This document shows positions 41,837 through 49,454 of a stretch of DNA of 64,000 bases, piece after piece. Source of the DNA: Paraburkholderia largidicola (GTDB taxonomy: Bacteria; Pseudomonadota; Gammaproteobacteria; Burkholderiales; Burkholderiaceae); NCBI RefSeq assembly GCF_013426895.1, contig NZ_AP023174.1:1054001-1118000 (forward strand), in the 5' to 3' direction. The stretch's first letter is position 1. Every line of letters starts with the position of its first letter. Both the position numbers and the translations under genes were made by a program. The notes under the pieces were generated by a model. It ran no database searches and was not told the origin of the DNA. It worked only from the letters and a program-made list of their open reading frames with translations.

Positions 41837-41913
41837 TGGTCGGAGCGATAGGATTCGAACCTACGACCCCCTGATCCCAAATCAGATGCGCTACCAGGCT
41901 GCGCTACGCTCCG
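41837..41913 (-). tRNA. tRNA-Pro (anticodon TGG)
   Basis: The minus strand gives a 77-nt cloverleaf with encoded CCA: acceptor CGGAGCG, D arm GCGCAGCCTGGTAGCGC, anticodon arm CTGAT-TTTGGGA-TCAG with TGG at 34-36, and T arm around GGTTCGAATCC. Confidence 0.97.
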
Positions 41914-41926
41914 ACGCGAGCCCGAG

Positions 41927-41956
41927 ATTCTATCTTCATTGAGGTCCGCAAGTCAA
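41927..41956 (-). promoter_or_regulatory. Sigma-70 promoter of tRNA-Pro
   Basis: On the minus strand TTGACT (5 of 6) and TAGAAT (5 of 6) are 18 bases apart. Transcription would begin about 7 bases before the mature tRNA 5' end. Confidence 0.75.
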
Positions 41957-41973
41957 ACCCGCTGACACAAAAG

Positions 41974-42132
41974 TTATAACTGCCCCATCAGCAGCAGCAC
42001 AATCACCACGATCAGCACGATGCCGACCAGCCCGGTCGGGCGATAACCCCATTCGCGGCTGTACGGCCAGCTTGGGAGGGCGCCGATCAGAAGCAGGATC
42101 ACCACGATCAGCAGAATGGTTCCGAGGGTCAT
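41974..42132 (-). CDS. DUF3309-like small hydrophobic protein
   Basis: A 52-residue protein with two hydrophobic spans (MTLGTILLIVVILLLIGALP and VGIVLIVVIVLLLMGQL) around a polar WPYSREWGYRP turn, the hallmark of DUF3309. Function unknown; such proteins are often stress-linked in proteobacteria. A good AAGGAG precedes ATG 42132. The open frame continues 78 codons upstream without conserved features. Confidence 0.85.
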   Translation of the reverse strand: MTLGTILLIVVILLLIGALPSWPYSREWGYRPTGLVGIVLIVVIVLLLMGQL

Positions 42133-42452
42133 GTTATCTCTCCTTATATGGCCGGGCCACAAATCGAGACCGCGTTGGCACGTACAGACGACGCCCGTGC
42201 GCGCGCTGGCGGCCGGAGTGTCGAGCGCGCGAAATGCGCGTTCTATGCCCTTCCAGGTCAGCAAGCCATGTGCCTGGCCTGAGGAGCGCTGCGAAGCAGA
42301 GGCGACGGGGGTAACAGCGCGGGAGAGTGCGCGTGAAATGGAATGCGGACACGCAAATGAAGACATCGCGCGTCGAGATAAAGCGACGCGCGAGTCGGAC
42401 GAAATTCAGCTGTGTCTCAAGGGATAGCGCCGCGGGTGCGGCGTATCCAGCT
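42133..42452. other. 320-base intergenic region without a recognised gene
   Basis: It lies between two small minus-strand membrane-protein genes. I see only the AAGGAG site of the left gene and no convincing promoter, terminator or structured RNA. Confidence 0.5.
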
Positions 42453-42626
42453 TCAGTGTCTGCGGCGCATTCTGTCCAGCACGTGATGCTCGGCCAGCCA
42501 GTGATGCATCATCCCTTCGCCATGATGTTCACGGCGATAGGTGCGCGACTCGAACACCGACAGCACGACGAGCACGAGCAACCCTATGGCGAGTCCAACC
42601 AGACCTGCGATCGATTCGGCATCCAT
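42453..42626 (-). CDS. Small single-span membrane protein, unknown function
   Basis: A 57-residue protein with one hydrophobic span (about residues 5-23, SIAGLVGLAIGLLVLVVLSV) and a charged His/Arg-rich tail ending RMRRRH. A strong GAAGGAGG stands seven bases before ATG 42626, a good reason to believe it is translated. It is divergent from a small lipoprotein gene. Family not recognised; the His-rich tail could bind metal, but that is speculation. Confidence 0.65.
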   Translation of the reverse strand: MDAESIAGLVGLAIGLLVLVVLSVFESRTYRREHHGEGMMHHWLAEHHVLDRMRRRH

Positions 42627-42792
42627 GGCAGCCTCCTTCGACGAACACGACCATGCGTACATAGTAGAACAGGCGCCGCAAGATGGCGCAATGCGGTAGA
42701 TATCCAGGTTCGGCGGCGCACATTGCGCTTTGCGGTTAGACTCGTGGCCCGCGACGTCATCCGTCGATGCTCACACCTTGTCCGAAAAGTTT

Positions 42793-42966
42793 ATGAAGCG
42801 CTTCCTGCTGGCTGCATCGCTGTTTTCGCTGTTCGCCCTGTCGGCGTGTGCCGACGATCCGGCCGTTCACCACCACGTGCCACCGAAAGACCCGGCGGAC
42901 TACCACGGCGTGCCGACCGACGACCGTCCGCCTTCGATGATCGACGCGCCCGCCGCGCCGAAATAA
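42793..42966 (+). CDS. Small putative lipoprotein
   Basis: A 57-residue protein starting MKRFLLAASLFSLFALSAC, a clear lipoprotein signal with lipobox ALSAC and then DD, the +2 aspartate that can hold a lipoprotein in the inner membrane. The mature part is only ~38 residues, rich in His, Pro and Asp (HHHVPPKDPADYHGVP). Function unknown. No strong Shine-Dalgarno sequence is visible. It is convergent with the MATE transporter, 33 bases away. Confidence 0.7.
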   Translation: MKRFLLAASLFSLFALSACADDPAVHHHVPPKDPADYHGVPTDDRPPSMIDAPAAPK

Positions 42967-42999
42967 GCGCACGACGAGGACGCGCTCGTCGACGCGCGC

Positions 43000-44403
43000 T
43001 TACGCGCGGCTCGCCAGGGCCTCGGACCCTACATCGCGCGCAAGGCGCGGCAACAGGCGAAGCAGCGTGAGACCGCGGGCGGCCATGAAGATCATCAGCG
43101 CCGCCCACAGTCCGTGATTGCCGTGCGTGCCGGCGAGCGCCCACGAAGCGGCGAGAAACACGCTGAGCGACACGACCATCGACGTCATCAGATCCCGCGT
43201 GCGCGTCGCGCCGATGAACACGCCATCGAGCAAAAAGCCCCACACGGACACGATCGGCGAGAGCACGGTCCACGGCAGGAAGGCTTCCGCGGTTGCCCGC
43301 ACGAGGGCCTGATCCGTGAGCCGCTCGATGATCCACGTGCCCGCCGCCCAGTAGACGAGCGAGAACGCCAGCGCGCCAAGTCCCGACCACAGCAGCGTCA
43401 CCTTGACGGCCTGGCGGAACGCCTCGCGATTGCGCGCGCCGATGGCCGCGCCGACGAGCGCTTCGGCCGCATGCGCGAAGCCGTCGAGCCCGTAGCCCAT
43501 GAAGGTCTGGAAGTTGAGGAGCAGCGCGTTCGCGGCCAGCGTCGCGTCGCCCTGTTTCGCGCCCAGATGCGCGAACCAGCCGAACGCGCCGAGCAGGCAC
43601 ATCGTCCGCACGAAGATGTCGCGGTTGATGGTCACCATCCGCCTGAGGGCGACGGGATCGAACAGCGCGGCGCGCTCTAGCGCGGGCAGGCCGCGCGGAC
43701 GCATCTGCCAGAGCAGCACAGCGCCGAACACGAAGCCAAGTGCATCGGCCGTCGCCGTGGCAGCGCCGATGCCCGCCACGCCCCAGTCGAACGCATACAC
43801 GTACAGCAACACGGCGACGATGTTCACCGTGTTGATGAACACCTGCGTGGCAAGCGCAACGCGCACGCGTTGCGTGCCGAGCAGCCAGCCCAGTACGACA
43901 TAGTTGCCGAGCGCGAGCGGCGCGGCCCAGATGCGCGCGTGACAGTAGGCGCGCGCGTGTCGCTGCACGTCGTCGCTGCCGCCGATCGTGCGCACCGCGA
44001 AGTCGATCAGCGGAACCTGCATCGCCAGCACGACTGCGCCGATCGCGAACGCGAGCAATAGCGCGCGCACGATGTTCATGCGCAGGCCGGCCTGATCGTT
44101 CGCGCCGAACGATTGCGCGACGAGTCCCGTCGTCCCCATGCGCAGGAAGCCGAAGCCCCAGAACACGAAGTTGAAGAACAGACCGCCGAGCGCGACGCCG
44201 CCGAGATACGACGCGCTGTCGAGATGCCCGGCGACGGCGGTGTCGACGGCGCCGAGTATCGGTTGCGTGAGGTTGGCGAGGACGATGGGAAACGCGAGCG
44301 TCAGCACGCGCCGATGCCAGTGCGTGGGCATTGCGGGCGCGCACGCGTGCGGCGCGTCTGACGCGGCGTTTGGGTCGACGCTGTCGTCGGCGCGATCGTT
44401 CAA
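43000..44403 (-). CDS. MATE family efflux transporter (DinF-like)
   Basis: A 467-residue exporter with about 12 spans arranged as two bundles. The opening LTLAFPIVLANLTQPILGAVDTAVAG is the MATE/DinF signature, and FWGFGFLRMGTTGLVAQ follows. MATE proteins use Na+ or H+ gradients to expel cationic compounds; the substrate is unknown. The start is taken as TTG 44403, which overlaps the upstream DUF2288 stop as TTGA and so suggests coupling. ATG 44331 is an alternative that begins close to the first span. Confidence 0.88.
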   Translation of the reverse strand: MNDRADDSVDPNAASDAPHACAPAMPTHWHRRVLTLAFPIVLANLTQPILGAVDTAVAGHLDSASYLGGVALGGLFFNFVFWGFGFLRMGTTGLVAQSFGANDQAGLRMNIVRALLLAFAIGAVVLAMQVPLIDFAVRTIGGSDDVQRHARAYCHARIWAAPLALGNYVVLGWLLGTQRVRVALATQVFINTVNIVAVLLYVYAFDWGVAGIGAATATADALGFVFGAVLLWQMRPRGLPALERAALFDPVALRRMVTINRDIFVRTMCLLGAFGWFAHLGAKQGDATLAANALLLNFQTFMGYGLDGFAHAAEALVGAAIGARNREAFRQAVKVTLLWSGLGALAFSLVYWAAGTWIIERLTDQALVRATAEAFLPWTVLSPIVSVWGFLLDGVFIGATRTRDLMTSMVVSLSVFLAASWALAGTHGNHGLWAALMIFMAARGLTLLRLLPRLARDVGSEALASRA

Positions 44404-44708
44404 CCGCGTTCCTGCACGCAGACCCACGGGGACACGACGACGGCCCACAATTCGGGATCGCGCGCGGCGAAGTCGGCAGCCGTCTCCGCCTGCACGCGCT
44501 CGACCAGTCCGGACGACAGCCATTGCGTGACCTGCGTCGTGTCGTCGTTGGCGATGGCTTCGGCGACGCTCACCAGATCGAGATCGCGCGCGACGCGCAG
44601 CAGCATGCCACGTGCAAAGAAGCGTTCGAGTTCCGTCCAGCCGATCTTCGCGGTTTCACCGAGCAGTTTCTCGTAGAGCGGGCTTTGTGGGGTATCGGGG
44701 GAGGTCAT
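44400..44708 (-). CDS. DUF2288-like protein
   Basis: A 102-residue cytoplasmic protein matching DUF2288 (LGETAKIGWTELERFFARG near the N-terminus, ending LWAVVVSPWVCVQERG). Function unknown. ATG 44708 is used; its stop overlaps the MATE gene start. Together they form a two-gene unit. Confidence 0.82.
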   Translation of the reverse strand: MTSPDTPQSPLYEKLLGETAKIGWTELERFFARGMLLRVARDLDLVSVAEAIANDDTTQVTQWLSSGLVERVQAETAADFAARDPELWAVVVSPWVCVQERG

Positions 44709-45246
44709 GGCGTTAGCAGGGCAGCAGGGATTTCGTGCGTGGGGGCGTGTCGGCGGCGTGCGCCGGCACGGGCGGGCGTAACTATAAACCAAACCATAGG
44801 CGACGCCTCGCGACTTCGCTCGCCAATGTCTTGCGGTGCGAATGCGCCGATAAATGGCTTCACGTCACGAGCTTTAATCGCCATGTCCGCCCGCATATGA
44901 ATACATTAAACGAAGGCTCGCAAATTCGTTAAATCTGAGGAATTGACTGCAGGAATCGTAACGGAAGAGTGCGTTGGCGCACCAAGTCCCGCTATTGCGG
45001 TAAACCGGGTGAAATGTGTGATTCCGACGAATATCGCAGTGCAGAACAATTCACGCGCAATTCTTTCGCAATCTTCCGAAAGGCCCGTCAGCTGTGGCTT
45101 TCGGGGCAGCACGCTATTGGGTCGAGCGCGTATTGAATGTGAAATGACGCGCTGAACCCGTTTGCAAATCGACGGGTGCGACATTCAGTTCGCCTTGAAA
45201 CCGTGCGCCGACTCACACTATTTGCACAATTAATCGATTGCGTGGG
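44709..45246. other. AT-richer intergenic region before a small-RNA candidate
   Basis: About 540 bases with lower GC than the flanks (especially 44860-45240). No frame shows coding features. Promoters of the divergent units on either side may lie here. Its right end leads into the small-RNA candidate. Confidence 0.5.
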
Positions 45247-45258
45247 TATAGGTGCGTT

Positions 45259-45350
45259 GCTAGATTTCGTCTCGGCGCATGGTGAACCGGTCCTTTGCCG
45301 ATATGCGCCGAACCCCCGTTTGCCCGGCCTCGTGCCGGGCACTTTTTTTT
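45259..45350 (+). ncRNA. Candidate small RNA with intrinsic terminator
   Basis: A promoter-like pair (TTGCAC 45222-45227, TATAGG 45247-45252) is followed by ~92 bases that fold into two stems and no coding frame. Stem 1 pairs TCGGCGCAT (45272-45280) with ATGCGCCGA (45303-45311). A C-rich single strand (ACCCCCGTTT) follows. Stem 2 (GCCCGGC/GCCGGGC, 45322-45340) ends in eight T residues. The 19-base spacer between promoter elements is long. No plus-strand gene lies upstream for this terminator to serve, so an independent Hfq-type sRNA is the simplest reading. Confidence 0.55.
45322..45350 (+). terminator. Intrinsic terminator of the small-RNA candidate
   Basis: A 7-bp perfect GC stem with a five-base loop (CTCGT), then AC and eight T residues. 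It also faces the 3' end of the minus-strand lipoprotein gene at 45391. Confidence 0.9.
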
Positions 45351-45390
45351 GTCCAGACGCAATAAAAATCAGACGACGCGCGAGTGCCGG

Positions 45391-45720
45391 CTACTGCTTG
45401 CAGCGGATCACCATCGAGCGGTTCTTCACGTTGGCGCCGAGCACGCCACCCAGCGTGCCGCCTGCCGTGCCGCCCGTGTCGACATCCTTCGAGACCACGT
45501 CATAGCCATACGCGCCACATGCCTCGCCCGCACGCTTGTAGCATTCGCCCCAGTTCTGGCTCGCATCGCTGCCGCTGCAGTTGATCGCGAAGCCCGTCTC
45601 GCCGTTGGGCAGGTAAGTGAGCGTCGTCGAACCGGAACTGGCGCAGCCGGCAAGGCTCGCGAGAGAGGCGATCGCGAGGCTCGTCGCCGTCGCACGGACT
45701 GCCGCAAGGGCGTTTTTCAT
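45391..45720 (-). CDS. Putative lipoprotein, YecR-like region, unknown function
   Basis: A 109-residue protein with a lipoprotein signal ending in SLAGC. The mature part has three cysteines in INCSGS, WGECYKRAGEACGAYGYDVVS and a final RCKQ, so disulphides in the periplasm are likely. A Gly-rich stretch (TGGTAGGTLGGVLG) resembles a glycine zipper. It resembles small YecR-type lipoproteins, but the assignment is loose. ATG 45720 begins the signal peptide. Confidence 0.75.
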   Translation of the reverse strand: MKNALAAVRATATSLAIASLASLAGCASSGSTTLTYLPNGETGFAINCSGSDASQNWGECYKRAGEACGAYGYDVVSKDVDTGGTAGGTLGGVLGANVKNRSMVIRCKQ

Positions 45721-45845
45721 CGGAGTGTCCTCTGTATGTCGTTGCGCGGATGAACGCGGTGTCGACAGGCGTGGCACGGAGCGTGCCCGCCTGCCTCTGT
45801 GATGGAGCCGCGCACGGCCCATCGGGTTCCCGGCGGGACAGCGCT

Positions 45846-46571
45846 TTAGCGCGGCGGGAGCGAGCGTGCCGGATCGATCGAACGGCCGGCGTAGCGCAGC
45901 TCGAAGTGCAGCATCACACGGTCGTTGTCGGAGTCGCCCATCTCGGCGATCTTCTGACCTTGCTGCACCGTCTCGCCTTCCTTCACGAGCAGCGAGCGAT
46001 TGTGCGCGTACGCGGTCAGATAGTCGGCGTTGTGCTTGATGATCAGCAGGTTGCCATAGCCGCGCAGGCCATTGCTCGCATAGACGACGGTGCCGCTCGC
46101 CGCCGCGAACACGGGCGTGCCCGCAGCGTTGGCGATATCGATGCCCTTCGAGTTGTTGCCGTCGAAGCCGCGCACCACGTTGCCCGTCGCCGGCCAGATC
46201 AACGAGATCGAAGACGCGGGCGCCGCAGGCGTGTCCGCAGCCGCGCTGCGCGACGAAGACGACGCGCTCGCCGATGCGCCAGCCGATGCGCTGCCCGAGG
46301 AGCTGCTACGCGTCGAACCCGTGCTGGCCGTGGCCGTGCCGGGCGGCGGCGCGACGCGCAGCACCTGGCCGACCTCGAGCGAATCGGGGTTCGATAGCTT
46401 GTTCCAGCGCGTCAGGCTCTCGACCGACGTGCGATTGCTGCGCGCGATCTTGTACAGCGTGTCGCCCCGTTCGACGCGATAGTAGCCCGGACCCACGGGT
46501 GCCGAGCCGCATGCGGCCAGTGCTGCGACCATGGCCGCGCAGACAAGCCGTCTGATTTTTGTTGTCAACAT
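45846..46571 (-). CDS. NlpD/ActS-like LysM-LytM lipoprotein (probable amidase activator)
   Basis: A 241-residue lipoprotein (lipobox LAAC) with a LysM domain (YYRVERGDTLYKIARSN, about 30-75), a Ser/Ala-rich linker, and a C-terminal LytM (M23) domain. The LytM domain lacks the first zinc histidine: the HxxxD position reads NNSKGIDI. It keeps GLRGYGNLLIIKH, TAYAHN and VMLHFELRY. Degenerate LytM proteins such as NlpD and EnvC do not cut peptidoglycan but activate the Ami amidases at division or under stress. Start ATG 46571 begins the signal peptide. Confidence 0.88.
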   Translation of the reverse strand: MLTTKIRRLVCAAMVAALAACGSAPVGPGYYRVERGDTLYKIARSNRTSVESLTRWNKLSNPDSLEVGQVLRVAPPPGTATASTGSTRSSSSGSASAGASASASSSSRSAAADTPAAPASSISLIWPATGNVVRGFDGNNSKGIDIANAAGTPVFAAASGTVVYASNGLRGYGNLLIIKHNADYLTAYAHNRSLLVKEGETVQQGQKIAEMGDSDNDRVMLHFELRYAGRSIDPARSLPPR

Positions 46572-46713
46572 TGGACCTCGCAAGACGCCGCCGCGCGCCG
46601 ATCCCGATCACGTGGCAGATGCAAAACGCCAGATTCTAACGGTTTTGCCATGCAGCACCCGTTTTCGGACCCAGGCGACGCGCGACGATGGTGCCGCGCG
46701 CGATGCGCGGCGC

Positions 46714-47631
46714 TCAGGGCAGCGTACCGACGGTAATGCGCAGCGACGCCGTTTCGGTGTCGCCCGCTTCGAGCCAGCGCAGGCCGAGGCCGTTGTGGAT
46801 CGCATCGGGCAGGCCCAGCCATGGCTCGACGCAGAAGAAGTCCGACTCGGGCTTTTCCGTCCACGTCGTGACCGCGTACCACGGCACCGAGTTGGGACGC
46901 TGCAGATCGATCGTGATGCTGCGGTTCAGGCCGAGCGCGACCATCCGCACGACATGATCCGGCGCGCCGTCGAGGCAATGGAAGCGATCCAGGATGCCCG
47001 GATCGTCCAGACGATAGTCCGGCTTGCCCGCTTCGCCCGCGCTGATCGCGCCGTCCGGCAACTGATGGCGGCGCACCGTGCGCGGCAGTTCGAGCACCGT
47101 TTCGCCGCGTTGCGCGTGCGGCAACGTGAAGTAGAAGTGATGGCCCGCGTAGTAGGGCAGCGGCGCGCTCCCCGCCGTGCCTGTGTTGGTCGTGATGAAG
47201 TCGACGTCGAGCGTATGCGGGTCGACGAGTGTGTACTTCGCCTCGAAGCGGAAGCTGAACGGATAGCCGGCGTGCGTCGCGTCGCTGTCGGTCAGCGTCA
47301 TGCTGATCGAGCGGGCGGCCTCATCGACCGTGACTTCGAACGGCAGGTCGCGCGCGAAGCCGTGCATGGGCAGATCGCGCACGATGCCTTGCGCGTCCTT
47401 CCAGCGGCCAATCTGGCCGTCGACGAAATGGCGGCCGAGAAACGGAAACAGCAGCGGATTGCCGCCGCGCACGCGCGCGGGCTGGCTCCAGTCCGCGTGC
47501 TCGGGCCAGAAGATCACCGACTGGCCGTCGATGTCCCACGACAGCAGGCGGCCGCCCGCCTGCGGCGCGACGCGCAGCAAAGAGCCGTCGCGTGCGATCT
47601 CGATGATGTCCTGTTGCTGGAATTGAGGCAT
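46714..47631 (-). CDS. Aldose 1-epimerase family protein
   Basis: A 305-residue galactose-mutarotase-fold protein. It shows GGRLLSWDIDG, GGNPLLFPFLGR, the PMHGFAR histidine motif, YYAGHHFYFTLP and the acidic residue in FFCVEPWLG. The pattern resembles the hexose-6-phosphate epimerase-like branch more than GalM. It would interconvert alpha and beta anomers of an unidentified sugar. ATG 47631 starts a complete domain. Monocistronic. Confidence 0.85.
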   Translation of the reverse strand: MPQFQQQDIIEIARDGSLLRVAPQAGGRLLSWDIDGQSVIFWPEHADWSQPARVRGGNPLLFPFLGRHFVDGQIGRWKDAQGIVRDLPMHGFARDLPFEVTVDEAARSISMTLTDSDATHAGYPFSFRFEAKYTLVDPHTLDVDFITTNTGTAGSAPLPYYAGHHFYFTLPHAQRGETVLELPRTVRRHQLPDGAISAGEAGKPDYRLDDPGILDRFHCLDGAPDHVVRMVALGLNRSITIDLQRPNSVPWYAVTTWTEKPESDFFCVEPWLGLPDAIHNGLGLRWLEAGDTETASLRITVGTLP

Positions 47632-47838
47632 GGCTGTGACGATAGAAAGCGGTTAGGGAAGGATCGGCGTGCACGATTGTGGCGCGAAAAGCGCAGCGAG
47701 GCCGATTTTGCGCCGCTTTGTGCTACGGGGAAACCCTTCTCGGGAAATTGCGGGTGTTACCGCACAGTCGGCGCAATCAATAATGTGTACGAAGACCGGC
47801 TCCGGCCGGATCCGATCACTCGGTTTTCAGGAGGGGCG

Positions 47839-47925
47839 ATGGATCTCGCAATGGCAATGAGCGTGGCACTGTTCGGGATGTTCACGGGCAGTACGATTTA
47901 TTTCTTTTATAAATTTACACGCTGA
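47839..47925 (+). CDS. Tiny (28-residue) membrane protein
   Basis: A 28-codon frame, MDLAMAMSVALFGMFTGSTI then YFFYKFTR, forms one hydrophobic span with a basic end. ATG 47839 has an excellent Shine-Dalgarno (AGGAGG, 47829-47834) five bases upstream. A strong terminator follows at 47993, so the unit looks like a complete small gene. Function unknown; single-span peptides of this kind often regulate membrane complexes. Confidence 0.55.
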   Translation: MDLAMAMSVALFGMFTGSTIYFFYKFTR

Positions 47926-47992
47926 CACGGGGCGACGAGAATCCACGTTGAGCCGTCGGCACGTACCGACGGTCCACGCAGCCTCCGCACGC

Positions 47993-48019
47993 AGGCCCGC
48001 CTTCCAGGCGGGCCTTTTT
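47993..48019 (+). terminator. Intrinsic terminator before uppP
   Basis: AGGCCCGCCT (47993-48002) pairs with AGGCGGGCCT (48006-48015), then TTTT. It ends the transcript of the 28-residue membrane peptide. Confidence 0.9.
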
Positions 48020-48093
48020 GCTTTCATCGCCGTAATCAGCCTTTCGATCTTGTTGCAACGCGGCAAGATTCCGTTAAAAGCGAATTATTGTCC

Positions 48094-48122
48094 TTGGCGC
48101 ACCCCGGTCGCCCAGGCATAAT
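48094..48122 (+). promoter_or_regulatory. Candidate uppP promoter
   Basis: TTGGCG (4 of 6) and CATAAT (5 of 6) are separated by 17 bases. Transcription would start near 48130, giving a leader of ~70 bases before the GTG start. Confidence 0.6.
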
Positions 48123-48197
48123 CGACTCGCCTTCAGATGCCGGACGTCATGCTCCGGCAAGCTGTTTATCCTCCCCACTTTTCAAAAGGACCGACGC

Positions 48198-49028
48198 GTG
48201 AGCCTGTCGTTTTTGATCTTTTTGAGCGTGCTGCAGGGCGTCACGGAACTGTTTCCGGTGAGCAGTCTTGGTCACACGCTGCTCATTCCCGCTCTCTTCG
48301 GCATGCATATCGACAAGCATGCACCGCAACTGCTGCCGTTCCTCGTCGCGCTGCATCTGGGCACCGCGTTCGCACTGCTGTGGTACTTCCGTGCGCGCTG
48401 GGTTGCCCTCGTAGGCGGCTTTTTCGCCTCGCTATCGGGCCGCCGCAATGACGATGGCCATATGATGTGGGCGCTCATCATCGGGACCATACCGGCCGGT
48501 CTGGTAGGTCTCCTGCTCGAAAAGCGCCTCGAGCGCGTGTTCCACGATCTGCGTATCGTCGCGATTGCGCTGATCGTCAACGGCATCCTGCTGTGGCTCG
48601 GCGACCGGCTGCAGCGTTCCCGCGTGCACCGCGCGCCGGAGAAACTGACCTTCAAGCAGGCATTTCTGGTCGGCCTCGCGCAGGTCGGCGCGCTGATTCC
48701 CGGTTTCTCGCGCAGCGGCCTGACGATGATCGCCGGCAACGGCGCGGGCCTGACGGCCGAAAAGGCCGCCGAGTTCTCGTTCCTGCTCGGCACGCCGATC
48801 ATCTTCGCGGCAGGCATCCTCGAACTGCCGAAGCTCTTTCACGCGCCGGACCAGCTCGCCGATGCGCTGCTGGGCGGCGTGCTGACGGCCATCGCCGCGT
48901 ACCTGAGTGTGCGTTTCCTGATGCGCTATTTCGAAGGACGCGGCCGTCTTGCGTCGTTCGGCGTGTACTGCGTGATCGCGGGCGTGGTGTTTCTCGGCTG
49001 GTTCATGACGCATCCGCAGCCGGTCTGA
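48198..49028 (+). CDS. uppP: Undecaprenyl-diphosphatase
   Basis: A 276-residue membrane enzyme (BacA/UppP) that dephosphorylates undecaprenyl diphosphate so the carrier can be reused for peptidoglycan and surface glycans; overexpression confers bacitracin resistance. The first signature reads [16 protein letters not shown] (usual form E-G-x-T-E-F-L-P-V-S-S) and the second [18 protein letters not shown] followed by [11 protein letters not shown]. About eight spans. The start is GTG 48198. The glycine-to-glutamine change before GVTE marks it as a variant branch. Confidence 0.92.
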   Translation: MSLSFLIFLSVLQGVTELFPVSSLGHTLLIPALFGMHIDKHAPQLLPFLVALHLGTAFALLWYFRARWVALVGGFFASLSGRRNDDGHMMWALIIGTIPAGLVGLLLEKRLERVFHDLRIVAIALIVNGILLWLGDRLQRSRVHRAPEKLTFKQAFLVGLAQVGALIPGFSRSGLTMIAGNGAGLTAEKAAEFSFLLGTPIIFAAGILELPKLFHAPDQLADALLGGVLTAIAAYLSVRFLMRYFEGRGRLASFGVYCVIAGVVFLGWFMTHPQPV

Positions 49029-49056
49029 TCGCGCGGTTCGATCGGTTATAATCGCG

Positions 49057-49085
49057 GGCCCGGCGTTGCTGCCGGGCCTTTCTGT
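49057..49085 (+). terminator. Intrinsic terminator after uppP
   Basis: GGCCCGGC pairs with GCCGGGCC over a six-base loop, followed by TTTCTGTTT. Confidence 0.75.
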
Positions 49086-49134
49086 TTGAGCGCCACGGCA
49101 TGCGTGGCGCGCTCGACCCGGCGCCTGACGCCAG

Positions 49135-49162
49135 TTTCCGTCAGGTCCAGCCAGGTTAAAAT
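49135..49162 (+). promoter_or_regulatory. Weak candidate promoter of tRNA-Arg
   Basis: TTTCCG (3 of 6) and TAAAAT (5 of 6) are 16 bases apart, and the -10 ends 11 bases before the tRNA 5' end. Confidence 0.35.
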
Positions 49163-49173
49163 TCCGGTTTCGC

Positions 49174-49248
49174 CTCCCCATAGTTCAACGGATAGAACAC
49201 GGGTCTTCTAAACCTGAAATCGAGGTTCGATTCCTCGTGGGGGGGCCA
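49174..49248 (+). tRNA. tRNA-Arg (anticodon TCT)
   Basis: A 75-nt cloverleaf with encoded CCA: acceptor CTCCCCA pairing with TGGGGGG (one G-T pair), D arm GTTCAACGGATAGAAC, anticodon arm CGGGT-CTTCTAA-ACCTG with TCT at 34-36, and T arm CGAGG-TTCGATT-CCTCG. Confidence 0.96.
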
Positions 49249-49330
49249 TCCAGTCAGTCTGCCTGCCGGCCTACGCCACCACCTGCTGCACTTCCGCACG
49301 GCCTCCATCCCCACCGCACCGAACGCCCAT

Positions 49331-49355
49331 AAAAAAGGGCAGCCGAAGCTGCCCT
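49331..49355 (-). terminator. Intrinsic terminator of the acid phosphatase gene
   Basis: AGGGCAGC pairs with GCTGCCCT over a CGAA loop. On the minus strand the stem is followed by six T residues. Confidence 0.9.
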
Positions 49356-49454
49356 GAAGCGTTGCGCATCGAACGTGGAGAAATGCGCGACTGTTGCTTG
49401 CCCGTGCTTTGTCGATGACGGGCGACGGGCCCGCCTGCCTGCGTTGCTGCGTGA

